DNA of 64,000 bases, from positions 1-64,000 of the forward strand of contig LIIK01000001.1 in the NCBI GenBank assembly GCA_001421095.1, in the 5' to 3' direction. The stretch comes from Candidatus [Bacteroides] periocalifornicus. GTDB taxonomy: Bacteria > Bacteroidota > Bacteroidia > Bacteroidales > CAJPTX01. How positions within the stretch are numbered: position 1 is the first letter of the stretch; each line of letters opens with the position of its first letter. Below the pieces are notes generated by a model. The model saw nothing but the letters and a program-made list of their open reading frames with translations. It had not been told where the DNA came from and ran no database searches. Made by a program: the position numbers and the translations under genes. Shown here one piece after another: positions 25,687-33,522 of the stretch.

Positions 25687-25818
25687 GGGGGTAACCGCGA
25701 CGCGGAAAGATGATAACCGCGATGCAGAAAGGGGGTAACCGCAACGCAGAAAGGTGATAATCACGATGCGGAAAAGTGGTAACCGCGACGCGGAAAGGCG
25801 ATAACCGCAACGCGGCAC
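25687..25818. repeat. Tandem array, six 22-bp units
   Basis: Six consecutive 22-nt units with starts at 25687, 25709, 25731, 25753, 25775 and 25797. The unit is about GGnGrTAACCGCgACGCgGAAA. Units differ at a few positions (GCGACGCGG versus GCAACGCAG or GCGATGCAG), and the last merges into a copy of palindrome D (CGCGGCACGCCACGTCGC). There are no unique spacers, so it is not CRISPR. Confidence 0.9.
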
Positions 25819-25964
25819 GCCACGTCGCTACCGGGAGCGAAAAACCCGATGGGCATTCCCCGCAACGTTCTCCAAGACCAGGGCTACGGATGCGGTTTGC
25901 CGTCCTCTTGCGTAGCGAAAACGGCAGGAGCATACGCAGCGCGCCCCGGCGTCCTCTGCGCCTG

Positions 25965-26085
25965 ACCTGCGCCGTACCATCGCCGTACCATCGCCGTACC
26001 AGGGTCGCTTCATCCTCGGATTTCAGCCCAAAATCCGAACAAACAGCGGCGATGGTCTTAGGTTGGTACGGCGATGGTTAGGCGA
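25965..26085. repeat. Hairpin repeat family A, copy 2
   Basis: Three 11-nt units GCCGTACCATC/GCCGTACCAGG lead into GTCGCTTCATCCTCGGATTT, then a decayed right arm (AAATCCGAACAAACAGCGGC) and GGTACGGCGATGG. It is less symmetrical than the copies at 4.5 and 42.3 kb. Confidence 0.75.
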
Positions 26086-26123
26086 TAGTGTAGGGATAGG
26101 CGGGGAAGGAACGGCGGGGGCGG

Positions 26124-26186
26124 GCGGGGGAATCTTCGTGTTGCGAAGATGGAACGCGACGCGGCGCACCACGTCGCGATTAAAGG
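26124..26186. repeat. Hairpin C copy plus palindrome D copy
   Basis: GGCGGGGGAATCTTCGTG-TTGCGAAGAT (stem ATCTTCG/CGAAGAT) is followed at once by CGCGACGCGGCGCACCACGT, a copy of palindrome D. The same C hairpin reappears at 26261-26290. Confidence 0.65.
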
Positions 26187-26260
26187 AATCGCATCGTGCG
26201 TTTAATGGTGACGATGGGCGGCCATTCGAGGATGGGAGGAAACACGCATGTGGGGGGATC

Positions 26261-26290
26261 GGGCGGGGGAATCTTCGCGTTGCGAAGATG
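26261..26290. repeat. Short hairpin repeat family C, copy 3
   Basis: GGGCGGGGGA then ATCTTCGCGTTGCGAAGAT, an 8-bp perfect stem with a 3-nt loop. It is about 90 nt before the birA start. Confidence 0.65.
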
Positions 26291-26376
26291 ATACGCGCCC
26301 CTAAAGTTGGACGGTTTATGATTGCTTAATGCGTTTTCCTCCACCCTGGTTGCCCTTTTTCCACTACCTTCGCGGC

Positions 26377-27192
26377 ATGCAAGGTTCACCATCATTCCGC
26401 CTGCCCCTAGAGGTACGCCGCTTGCCAGAGGTAGACACCACCAACGGCTGGGCGCTCGCACGGCTTGCGACCCTCCCGCCTGCCTGCCTGGTGATAGCCG
26501 ACCACCAACTGCATGGACGGGGACAGCGCGGAAACGGCTGGCTCGCGCTGGAGGGCGACCTTACCTGCACCCTGCTGGTGAAAGAGCCCCCAGTACGCCC
26601 CGCCGCGCAATTCCGACTGCTGCAGATGGCCTCGGTGGCTGTGGTGGATGCGCTACGCCAACGCGGAATCCCCGCGAGCATCAAGTGGCCAAACGATATC
26701 CTTGTCGGGCGGCAGAAGATCTGCGGCATCCTGCTCGAGACGGGAATCCGCGGTGCCAAGCTCGCCTACGCAGCCATCGGCATAGGGCTCAACCTAGCCC
26801 CCCGCACTCCTAGGGATGCGGCCTTCCCCCGGCCAGCCACCACAGCGGCGCAGGAGCTAATGCGGGCGCGCTCCAGCACTATGGCGCAAACAGGGGATAA
26901 CAGAACGCCCCGGCCAATCGCCACGCCGCCCTACGCCCTCGGGCTCGGGGTACGCATAGCCTGCCAGATAGTAGCATTAATAGCCAACCACCAATGGGAC
27001 CTCCCCCCTAGCACCAACTATCTATACCATGCCCAGCTCTCTGGGGTAGATTCCCCGCTCCGCTATCGCGATGCGCAGGGTGAATTCTCTGCCCGGGTGG
27101 TGGCTGCCCTGCCAGATGGGCGACTGCTCTTGGCGAAAGCAGATGGCTCTACGCAGGCCTACGCCTTCCAAGAGATCCGAACGCTGGAGTGA
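26377..27192 (+). CDS. birA: Biotin--[acetyl-CoA-carboxylase] ligase
   Basis: Attaches biotin to the biotin carboxyl carrier domain of carboxylases. The BirA catalytic core is clear: EVDTTNGWA near the N terminus, the biotinyl-AMP loop GRGQRGNGW, KWPNDILV containing the catalytic Lys, and GIGLNL. The C-terminal small SH3-like domain ends with FQEIRTLE. There is no N-terminal winged-helix, so it is a mono-functional ligase, not a repressor. I chose the Met at 26377 (272 residues) over one 16 codons upstream, because it gives the usual short lead to the DTTN motif. A TACCTTCG box lies only 4 nt before it, so the transcript could be nearly leaderless. Confidence 0.88.
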   Translation: MQGSPSFRLPLEVRRLPEVDTTNGWALARLATLPPACLVIADHQLHGRGQRGNGWLALEGDLTCTLLVKEPPVRPAAQFRLLQMASVAVVDALRQRGIPASIKWPNDILVGRQKICGILLETGIRGAKLAYAAIGIGLNLAPRTPRDAAFPRPATTAAQELMRARSSTMAQTGDNRTPRPIATPPYALGLGVRIACQIVALIANHQWDLPPSTNYLYHAQLSGVDSPLRYRDAQGEFSARVVAALPDGRLLLAKADGSTQAYAFQEIRTLE

Positions 27193-27596
27193 GGGCTACA
27201 CCGCTGCGGGGGCTGCAGCTCCTCTAATTGATACGCCTCCCTACTTGCATGTAGGGAATAGAGAATTCTCGGCGTTTGGCAATCTTCATACGATTGTCGC
27301 AAAATGGGGCGAATGGGGGATAATGGACATACAACTTTCGACCTGCCCAGACGGATGGGAGGGCACTCGCTCTGCTCGGCACCTCCCCTACCCAGAGCTA
27401 AAGGGAAAAGGTGCAACCTCTATAGAGATTTTACGGGGAATTATTCAACAAAACCTTCATAGAATTACGACTGGCTTGAAAAGTGCAAGGGGAACGCTGC
27501 AAAAGTCCCGCATGCGTGTCATTTGTAGCGATGCCCCTTCCCCAGATTTATCAATGAACAAATTTTTAATCCATCTTTTACAATTATTCGGAGAAT

Positions 27597-27627
27597 GTAG
27601 CGACGCAGCGTGCCGCGTCGTTTAGAT
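27597..27627. repeat. Palindrome D copy
   Basis: TAGCGACGCAGCG-TGCCGCGTCGTTTA: arms CGACGC(a)GC / GC(c)GCGTCG. It is followed by GATGGGTTTTGCAGAGGT, which also follows the copy at 57.5 kb. Confidence 0.65.
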
Positions 27628-27766
27628 GGGTTTTGCAGAGGTTCCGTAAGTGGGGAAACTCTCCCCTTTTCTTCCAGTGATAAACGCTTAATCACAACCA
27701 CTTACATCTACTAAAGGCGGGGTGCGATGCGGCGTGCTATGCCATTTAATCGCGCTCTTCAGCGAC

Positions 27767-27802
27767 AAAAAAACGAGGACTCCCCCGTGGGGGAATCCTC
27801 GT
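27767..27802 (-). terminator. Terminator of the 27.8-28.7 kb OMP gene
   Basis: Stem ACGAGGATTCCCCC/GGGGGAGTCCTCGT on the minus strand with a 3-nt loop, followed by TTTTTTT. It begins 23 nt after the stop codon. Confidence 0.92.
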
Positions 27803-27824
27803 AACTATGCTATCCTTGGAGGGG

Positions 27825-28676
27825 CTACAGCATCCCAATCCCGAGGACGAAGTAGAAATTCTGCCGCCAGGGATTGCAGATCAGCTCGCCGCTGAGGTTA
27901 AGACCGAAACGATCTGTAATCTGAACCGGCTGGTCTACCTGGAGCTTGACGTTCGTTATGTACGGCTTGGCGGCAAAGAAACCCGCGTAGGGCGTGCCAC
28001 CGATGGTGTACGTAAGGGTCTGCCCTGTGCTGATGGTGTGCGAGTAGGAGAGCCCAATGTACATAGAATACTGCGACTGTGGCTTCCCGTTCGCATCGTA
28101 GAGGACAGAATCGCGCAGCTTGGCCCCTTTCTTCCAATTATCTTCCGTCTCGCGCAGCACCTCTTTCTTGTAGTCGCCCCAGGTGAACATGGCCACCTGC
28201 AGCTGGAGCGGCACTTTCTCTACCAGCTTGCCGAGGTTGAAATGGAACTGCGCCAGCTGCTGATGAAGCGCGCCCAAATCCTCATGCCTCCAGCGGAAGA
28301 GGTTCTCATACTTGTCCTGGCTGAGGTAGAAGAAATCGGTATACATCAGCGTAACCGGGCCTATGGAGTAGCCAAGGGTGAAGTCGATTTCGGTGGAAAA
28401 ATCCTTCGAGATGGGAATGAGTCCCCAGGCGTTGACAAAGAGCCCGTAGGCCGAAATGGTGAGGTCGGGCTGCAGGTTCCACGCGGTGGTAGAGAGGCAT
28501 CCGTTCCACACATGGCGGCTCTTGAGCTTGCCGGAGAACTCTACGTTCAGCGGGCAGGTTCGGGCGCTAGATGGCGACGCGGCGCGCTCTGGTGCAGACG
28601 CCTCTTGGGCGATGGCCAAACTGGCAAACCCCATGCTCAGCATGAGTAGCAGGATAGTGATTCGCATAGATTTCAT
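27825..28676 (-). CDS. Putative outer-membrane beta-barrel (TorF-like porin family)
   Basis: Predicted outer-membrane protein of 283 residues with a signal peptide ending near SLAIAQ. The mature part has alternating amphipathic strands with aromatic belts. The opening pattern SRHVWNGCLST..LQPDLTISAYGLFVNAWG resembles the TorF-like putative porin family. It ends in a strand (NFYFVLGIGML) suitable as a BAM signal except that the last residue is Leu, not Phe. Function unknown; pore-forming or structural roles are possible. It is monocistronic: a strong promoter lies 28 nt upstream and a strong terminator 23 nt downstream, which suggests good expression. Confidence 0.72.
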   Translation of the reverse strand: MKSMRITILLLMLSMGFASLAIAQEASAPERAASPSSARTCPLNVEFSGKLKSRHVWNGCLSTTAWNLQPDLTISAYGLFVNAWGLIPISKDFSTEIDFTLGYSIGPVTLMYTDFFYLSQDKYENLFRWRHEDLGALHQQLAQFHFNLGKLVEKVPLQLQVAMFTWGDYKKEVLRETEDNWKKGAKLRDSVLYDANGKPQSQYSMYIGLSYSHTISTGQTLTYTIGGTPYAGFFAAKPYITNVKLQVDQPVQITDRFGLNLSGELICNPWRQNFYFVLGIGML

Positions 28677-28703
28677 AGCATCGATGATTATTGTTTACTC
28701 CGA

Positions 28704-28734
28704 CAAAGTTAGAAAAATAATGTCAGATACCAAA
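28704..28734 (-). promoter_or_regulatory. Strong promoter for the OMP gene
   Basis: TTTG (28734-28731), 19-nt spacer, TAACTTTG (28711-28704). The TTTG box is made from the U-tract side of the preceding tRNA-Gln terminator, so the two signals overlap. Confidence 0.75.
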
Positions 28735-28766
28735 AAAAGAGGATTGCCTTTGCACGGCAACCCTCT
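28732..28766 (-). terminator. Terminator of tRNA-Gln transcript
   Basis: GAGGGTTGCC/GGCAATCCTC stem on the minus strand followed by TTTTTTT, 30 nt after the tRNA 3' end. Confidence 0.88.
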
Positions 28767-28795
28767 CCAGAGATGAGAAAAACAAGGGAAACTTG

Positions 28796-28866
28796 TTGAC
28801 CCACCAGGATTCGAACCTAGACTAACAGAACCAAAATCTGCTGTGCTGCCATTACACAATGGGTCA
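28796..28866 (-). tRNA. tRNA-Gln (anticodon TTG)
   Basis: Acceptor arms TGACCCA and TGGGTCA pair over 7 bp. The anticodon stem GCAGA/TCTGT holds the loop TTTTGGT, giving anticodon TTG, and the T arm has GGTTCGAATCC. The discriminator is A and no CCA is encoded. It has its own promoter and terminator. The cognate synthetase gene glnS is 1.5 kb upstream on the same strand. Confidence 0.95.
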
Positions 28867-28878
28867 GGTTTCCAGTCG

Positions 28879-28910
28879 CAAAGGTAGTAACTTTAGCGCT
28901 ACCCTCCAAA
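28879..28910 (-). promoter_or_regulatory. Promoter of tRNA-Gln
   Basis: TTTG (28910-28907), 20-nt spacer, TACCTTTG (28886-28879). The TTTG box is within 2 nt of the siaC-like stop codon, showing very compact packing. Confidence 0.8.
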
Positions 28911-28911
28911 T

Positions 28912-29310
28912 TTATGCCGTTTTCTCAATCAGGTTGAAATCTATCCCTGCTATGGCTTCCATATCTTCGCCCCAAGCTCGTCCCTCCTCATCGCCTTCTA
29001 CATAGTACCAGTTGACCGAGAGGCCATTGTGCGACTTTAGCTCTTGCTGGCACTTGAGGATGATCCCCATGATGTACTTGACCGAGATGGAGTTGATGTA
29101 GTCCATGTTGATGTCTAGCTGCACGGGCTTTCCGCCTGCGGGGCGTTGCTTCTCGCTGTCGAGGAATTCCTCTAGCCACGCAAGCACTGGCTCATAGAAC
29201 TCTATGGTATTCTCTGGACGAGAGATGCCAGAGAGCGATAGAACCCGGGCCTCGGGGTCGAAATCAACGTTTGGGGAATACTGCGTGCCAGAGATCTGTA
29301 GATGCCTCAT
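28912..29310 (-). CDS. SiaC-family regulatory phosphoprotein (DUF1987)
   Basis: Small cytoplasmic protein of 132 residues with the DUF1987/SiaC fold, related to STAS anti-sigma antagonists. In Pseudomonas, SiaC is phosphorylated by SiaB and dephosphorylated by SiaA to control a diguanylate cyclase and biofilm formation. Here the family segment after the central strand reads DYINSISVKYIMG (about residues 70-82); Ser74 occupies the place where other members carry the phospho-acceptor Thr. A SiaB-like kinase gene lies 139 nt upstream on the same strand, so the pair probably forms a phosphoswitch. No SiaA phosphatase or SiaD cyclase is in the window, so the output is unknown. Confidence 0.85.
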   Translation of the reverse strand: MRHLQISGTQYSPNVDFDPEARVLSLSGISRPENTIEFYEPVLAWLEEFLDSEKQRPAGGKPVQLDINMDYINSISVKYIMGIILKCQQELKSHNGLSVNWYYVEGDEEGRAWGEDMEAIAGIDFNLIEKTA

Positions 29311-29449
29311 AGCTACACGGAGTTTATTATACAGTGGATTAAAATTGCGGGGCTCGTGGCTGTGGTAGAATCGGCCTTCGCGGTTCTGGGTATGACCCTA
29401 CAGGCTCTGCGCTAAAATGGCGCCCCCAACCTGCCCGCGGCGTACTCTC

Positions 29450-30049
29450 TCAGGTTCCTAGTTCACTGCCCCATGCCGATGCTGTAGCGCTGCGCTCACC
29501 CACATGGGCTCTGAAGGTGAACAGGCAGTAGCCCAACTCGTCGCGGGTAAACGTCCATTCAAACCCTCGGCAAGAACGCACGCAGGAGAGCAACCCTAGC
29601 CCAGCACCACCCTTCATTGAGACTCCCCCCCCTACTAGTCTTGCGCGAATGGTATGATTGCACTCCTGCATATCCATCTGCTGAAGGCGGGTAAGGTAAC
29701 CCTCCAGAAAGGCTCGCTGCACTGGTAGCACGCGGTTCGTGACCTCCAGCATAATACCTCCATGCTCTTCCACGCCCACCTGTAGGCCAACCCAAGGTGT
29801 AGCCTCGCCACCGTGGGTATGCCCATAGCGGTAGGCATTCTCCAAAAGCTCTATGAGGATATGGCGAACCCTATTCCGGAGCACCACCCCAATGCTCTGT
29901 GCTGCTAGCAGTGCCGCCACCTCGCCTACTATGGAGTCTATCCCTCCAAAGGTAAGCTCCCCGTCCCAGGAGAAGAGCGTACCTGCCCGCGCGCAAAGCC
30001 CTACTGCGCTAGAACTATGGCTGTAGCAATCCTTCCGTTGCGCTACCAT
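29450..30049 (-). CDS. SiaB-family protein kinase (DUF6272, GHKL ATPase-like)
   Basis: Predicted kinase of 199 residues for the neighbouring SiaC-like protein. It resembles histidine-kinase-type ATPases: an N-box IELLENAYRYG (Asn71) and a glycine-rich lid near MKGGAGLGLLS (about 147-157). The start block FSWDGELTFGGIDSIVGEV matches the family. It has no receiver, sensor or membrane segment, so control must come from a partner. A -7 box lies at 30201-30208, about 150 nt upstream. It is expected to phosphorylate a Ser/Thr rather than a His, by analogy with SiaB and SpoIIAB/RsbW relatives. Confidence 0.8.
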   Translation of the reverse strand: MVAQRKDCYSHSSSAVGLCARAGTLFSWDGELTFGGIDSIVGEVAALLAAQSIGVVLRNRVRHILIELLENAYRYGHTHGGEATPWVGLQVGVEEHGGIMLEVTNRVLPVQRAFLEGYLTRLQQMDMQECNHTIRARLVGGGVSMKGGAGLGLLSCVRSCRGFEWTFTRDELGYCLFTFRAHVGERSATASAWGSELGT

Positions 30050-30379
30050 GCTTCTATTACTTTCACTGCTAGAATAGGCTAGGCCGTATACTACATTCGT
30101 TCTGCTGCAGCTTTAACCAGTAAACCGCTCTAGAAAAACGGATGCTAACTCCCGCTCTCCTTGCGATTTGTACCCACCCCAACACTACGTAATTTGCGCA
30201 CAAAGGTAATGCAAATCCCCACGAAAACCTACTAGTAAAGGGGATTCGGATTCGATTTTTCCCTTTGCTCGCACGCTACAAGCCCGCCGTTCCTGCGCCA
30301 TGCGGCACTCACTGTTCACCCTCCCCTCAAAAAAAATCGGGTCGCCTCCCCCTCCAGCTACCGCCGTACTGGGGCTACG
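30050..30379. other. Spacer between glnS and siaB-like genes
   Basis: About 330 nt. It contains one -7 box, TACCTTTG at 30208-30201 (minus), with no good -33 element, probably for the siaB-like gene. A T-tract after a GGCGACCCGA segment near 30330-30350 may help to end the glnS transcript, but no solid hairpin was found. Confidence 0.45.
30201..30208 (-). promoter_or_regulatory. Putative -7 box for siaB-siaC pair
   Basis: TACCTTTG on the minus strand, an exact consensus match, about 150 nt before the siaB-like ATG. Confidence 0.45.
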
Positions 30380-32065
30380 CTATTCGCCCGCCACCTTAGC
30401 CCACGTATCCTTAAGGGGGACCGTGCGGTTCAGCACCATGCTATGGGGTTGGCTATCGTAATCAAAGCAGAAGTACCCCAGCCGCTCAAATTGGATCTTA
30501 GCATCTTGCGGGAGCTCCGCAACGCTGGGCTCTAGGTAGCCTCGCACCACCGTGAGCGAATTGGGATTCAGGTTATCCTTCCAGCTCCCTCCTTCGGGGT
30601 AATCGCTGGGATCTATTGTCTTGAAAAGCCTATCGAACAGGCGCACCTCAGCCTCCACGGCATGCTGGGCAGACACCCAATGGATGGTGCTCTTCACCTT
30701 ACGACCGTCGGGCGAATTGCCACCTCGCGATGCGGGGTCGTGGCTACAGTGGAGCAATACCACCTCTCCGTTGGCATCCTTCTCTACGCGCTCGCACCGG
30801 ATGAAATAGCCGTAACGAAGCCGTACCTCTGTGCCGGGCGATAGGCGGTAGAATTTCTTGGCGGGCACCTCCATAAAATCATCCCGCTCTATGTAGAGCT
30901 CTCGGCTGAAGGGGATCTTCCGGGTACCAGCCCCCTCATCCTCAGGGTTATTCACCGCCTCTAGCCATTCTACCTGCCCCTGCGGATAGGTGTCTATAAC
31001 CACCTTCAGCGGATTCAACACTCCCATACGGCGAAGGGCGCGCTTATTGAGGTCTTCGCGCACGTAGAACTCCAGCAACGAGAGGTCTATAACGTTATCG
31101 CGCTTGGCCACGCCCACGGCCTCGGCAAAGGCCTTTACCGCCTCGGGGGTATACCCACGCCGGCGAAGGGCGCAGATGGTGGGCATGCGGGGATCGTCCC
31201 AACCTGCCACCACCCCGGTCTGCACCAGCTCTAGCAATCGCCTCTTGCTCATGACGGTGTAGGTGAGATTAAGGCGGGCAAACTCATACTGATGCGAGGG
31301 GAAGATGCCGAGCTTCTCTATGAACCAATCGTACAGCGGGCGGTGGACATCGAACTCTAGGGTGCAGATGGAGTGGGTGATATTCTCTATAGAGTCGCAC
31401 TGCCCGTGGGCAAAGTCATACATCGGATATATGCACCACGAGTCGCCAGTACGATGGTGGTGGGCGTAGAGTATCCGGTAGAGAATGGGATCGCGCATGA
31501 GCATGTTGGGGTGCGCCATGTCTATTTTCGCACGGACGACCTTAGCCCCCTCTGGGAACTCCCCAGCCCGCATCCGATGGAGAAGATCGAGGTTCTCGAC
31601 AGGCGTCCTATCGCGCCAAGGGCTATTGACACCCGGCTGGGTAACCGTGCCGCGCCCCACACGTATCTCCTCCTGTGTCTGGTCATCTACGTAGGCTAGG
31701 CCAGCCTCCATAAGCTGTTCGCACCACTTGTAGAGCTGCCCAAAGTAGTCTGAGGCATAGCGTTCCCGAGCCCACTGAAAGCCTAGCCAACGGATATCCT
31801 CCTTTATAGAATCTACGTACTCCACATCCTCCTTGGTGGGGTTGGTATCATCAAAACGGAGGTTGGTCTCTCCCCCGAACTGCTTGGCCAGCCCGAAATT
31901 GATGCAGATCGACTTGGCATGCCCAATATGCAGATAGCCATTGGGTTCAGGCGGGAAGCGCGTAAGCACTCGCCCTCCATGTGTGCCATTGGCCACGTCG
32001 GCCGCAATGATCTCTTCGAGGAAGTTGGGCGTTCTACCCTGGGTTTCTTTCGTCTCCATAGCCAA
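30380..32065 (-). CDS. glnS: Glutamine--tRNA ligase
   Basis: Charges tRNA-Gln; class I synthetase of 561 residues. Key motifs are RFPPEPNGYLHIGHAKS (HIGH motif, about residues 40-56), YDFAHGQCDSIENITHSICTLEF, and the KMSKS-type loop VMSKRRL. The C-terminal two-barrel anticodon-binding domain begins near residue 340. A second Met two codons into the frame is equally possible. The presence of GlnS together with GltX means direct glutaminylation instead of, or beside, the amidotransferase route. A TACATTTG -7 box lies 47 nt upstream. Confidence 0.96.
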   Translation of the reverse strand: MAMETKETQGRTPNFLEEIIAADVANGTHGGRVLTRFPPEPNGYLHIGHAKSICINFGLAKQFGGETNLRFDDTNPTKEDVEYVDSIKEDIRWLGFQWARERYASDYFGQLYKWCEQLMEAGLAYVDDQTQEEIRVGRGTVTQPGVNSPWRDRTPVENLDLLHRMRAGEFPEGAKVVRAKIDMAHPNMLMRDPILYRILYAHHHRTGDSWCIYPMYDFAHGQCDSIENITHSICTLEFDVHRPLYDWFIEKLGIFPSHQYEFARLNLTYTVMSKRRLLELVQTGVVAGWDDPRMPTICALRRRGYTPEAVKAFAEAVGVAKRDNVIDLSLLEFYVREDLNKRALRRMGVLNPLKVVIDTYPQGQVEWLEAVNNPEDEGAGTRKIPFSRELYIERDDFMEVPAKKFYRLSPGTEVRLRYGYFIRCERVEKDANGEVVLLHCSHDPASRGGNSPDGRKVKSTIHWVSAQHAVEAEVRLFDRLFKTIDPSDYPEGGSWKDNLNPNSLTVVRGYLEPSVAELPQDAKIQFERLGYFCFDYDSQPHSMVLNRTVPLKDTWAKVAGE

Positions 32066-32111
32066 AAACTTGTGGTGCGTATTACCAGGTTAAAAATGTA
32101 GTACCACGCAG

Positions 32112-32119
32112 CAAATGTA
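32112..32119 (-). promoter_or_regulatory. -7 box for glnS
   Basis: TACATTTG on the minus strand; a TTG is found 22 nt upstream, slightly longer spacing than the best promoters here. Confidence 0.5.
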
Positions 32120-32154
32120 GCAAAATATGGTGAAAATAGCGCAATGATTTCCAT

Positions 32155-32184
32155 AAAAAAAGCGCTGGAGAGTCCCCCAACGCT
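32155..32184 (-). terminator. Terminator of TPM-domain gene
   Basis: AGCGTTGG/CCAGCGCT stem on the minus strand followed by TTTTTTT, 22 nt after the stop codon. Confidence 0.88.
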
Positions 32185-32205
32185 TGCATTGTCTGCCGAA
32201 TTCAT

Positions 32206-33324
32206 TCAGAATCTCGCACCACCACCACCTCCTCCGAACGAGCCGCCACCCCCAGAATTGCTACGCCCTGAGGAACTTCTTCCACCACTGCCTCCACCTC
32301 CTCGCCCTACAGCCATTAGGATGAAAATGAGGATCTTGAAGAGGACGCGAACATAGTTGCTACGAAAATAGCGAACGAAATTCTGCTCGCCCGTCGGCCG
32401 GTTCCGCTGCAGGAAGTAGTAAACGATAAAACCCAGCGTGTAGGGCGCAAGGAGGTAGAGGAAGATAATCCGCCCCCAGCTAGGCAAATCGTCATCGCTC
32501 GACTGCGGGGGAGTGCCGCCCCCTCCCCATTGGAATTTGCCCGCAGCCTGGGCTATCACGGCACTCACGCCCGTCTGTAGGGCAACGTCATACCTCCCGG
32601 CTACTGCCAGCGGCCCCATAATCTCTCGGGCTATCCGTGCAGCCTCTGCATCGGTAATCTTCTCCTCCATCCCGTACCCCACGGCTATGTAACCCTCGCC
32701 GTAGTCACCCGCAGGTCTCTTCGCGAGATTCTCCTCGGCGAGCATGGCGCCTGAGAACTCCCCAAGCCGCGACAGTAGCAGGGAGTGCCCCGCAAACTGC
32801 GATTCTACACCAGCCCCAAGGGTCGTTTCAAGTGCCGTTTCTATTCCATCGGGTATCGCCTTTAGGCTATCTGCTGGCAGCCATGGCGGCATACTCCCCG
32901 GGCGTAGCAGCAGAATTACCCCGTTATCTACCCCCTTTCGTCCAGCCCTCCACTGATTGCCAAGGCGCGTGGCAAAGCTGTTGGCATCCCACCCCTGGAA
33001 ATCGGGCACGGTAACCACGTAGATCTGCGAGCTGGTAGAATCGACGTAGTCCTCTAGCATCGCCTCCAGCTGCGCGAATTGCCCAGGAGTTAGCAGGTGG
33101 GCCGAATCATTGACGTAGTACCGCGGCAATGGGAGCAACGCCTTTTCATCCCCCGCGGTAGTCTCCCTATACGGTGGCGAGGTAACAGCTTCGGAACGAG
33201 GATGCCCTGTGGGTTCGTCATCTTTACAACCTGTGCAGAAGCACCCTGCAAGAAATGCTGAAAAGGCAATGATGCACAGCACGATAAGACAACCAATAGC
33301 ACCTTTACGCTGCTTGCTCTCCAT
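32206..33324 (-). CDS. TPM-domain (YgcG-like) membrane protein with Gly-rich tail
   Basis: Predicted exported membrane protein of 372 residues. An N-terminal hydrophobic segment (about 10-28) ends at a lipobox-like FLAGC. A TPM domain (about 68-190) follows, with YVNDSAHLLTPGQFAQLEAML and IYVVTVPDFQGWDANSFATRLGNQW. A later region AVGYGMEEKITDAEAARI is conserved in the family. A transmembrane helix (FLYLLAPYTLGFIVYYF, about 282-298) precedes a Gly/Ser-rich tail ending GGGGGARF, typical of YgcG-like proteins. TPM domains have been linked to acid phosphatase activity and to photosystem or membrane-protein maintenance; the role in anaerobes is not known. Monocistronic, with strong terminator. Confidence 0.85.
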   Translation of the reverse strand: MESKQRKGAIGCLIVLCIIAFSAFLAGCFCTGCKDDEPTGHPRSEAVTSPPYRETTAGDEKALLPLPRYYVNDSAHLLTPGQFAQLEAMLEDYVDSTSSQIYVVTVPDFQGWDANSFATRLGNQWRAGRKGVDNGVILLLRPGSMPPWLPADSLKAIPDGIETALETTLGAGVESQFAGHSLLLSRLGEFSGAMLAEENLAKRPAGDYGEGYIAVGYGMEEKITDAEAARIAREIMGPLAVAGRYDVALQTGVSAVIAQAAGKFQWGGGGTPPQSSDDDLPSWGRIIFLYLLAPYTLGFIVYYFLQRNRPTGEQNFVRYFRSNYVRVLFKILIFILMAVGRGGGGSGGRSSSGRSNSGGGGSFGGGGGGARF

Positions 33325-33474
33325 TACGGATAATAGTTTAAGTGCCGCATAGCCACTCGCTGTCAGAACCTTGCGCCTCCGCCACCTACACCAAATCGAC
33401 CTTTGCCCGTACCCTTGGCGCGCCCTAATGTACGCAAAGAGATTTCACCTCCACTCTCTTCGCAATCCCTGCGG

Positions 33475-33482
33475 CAAAGGTA
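33475..33482 (-). promoter_or_regulatory. Putative -7 box for TPM gene
   Basis: TACCTTTG on the minus strand with TTG 22 nt upstream; it lies 150 nt before the TPM gene's ATG, in a spacer with no other feature. Confidence 0.45.
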
Positions 33483-33522
33483 GCCACTTGCAGGGGAATT
33501 TTCGCAACTTGAGAAGATTTCC

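Larger units (their letters stand above)
25395..26376. other. Repeat-rich non-coding spacer, about 980 nt
   Basis: The spacer between divergent korA and birA holds a 22-bp tandem array (25687-25818), a hairpin repeat of family A (25965-26085), two copies of hairpin family C (26124-26150 and 26261-26290) and two copies of palindrome D. Leftward open frames across 25358-25933 encode only the translated tandem repeat and overlap korA, so I reject them. No RNA gene was recognised. Confidence 0.7.
27193..27824. other. Non-coding spacer between convergent birA and OMP genes
   Basis: About 630 nt. It contains the palindrome D copy at 27597-27627, a second partial one near 27724-27750 (GATGCGGCGTGCTATGCC), and the leftward terminator at 27767-27802. 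The rightward frame overlapping the 3' part of birA (27071-27625) has no domain and is rejected. Nothing else recognised. Confidence 0.5.

Noticed and set aside
25687..25818. Possible CRISPR array
   Set aside because: Units follow each other directly every 22 nt with no unique spacers, and no cas gene is near.
25358..25933. Leftward 191-codon open frame and its overlapping relative at 25555-25818
   Set aside because: It consists mostly of the translated 22-bp tandem array and overlaps korA and its promoter.
27071..27625. Rightward 184-codon open frame after birA
   Set aside because: Begins inside birA in another frame and ends in palindrome D; no domain.
27807..28649. Rightward 280-codon open frame
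   Set aside because: Antisense of the OMP gene at 27825-28676, which has promoter, signal peptide and terminator.
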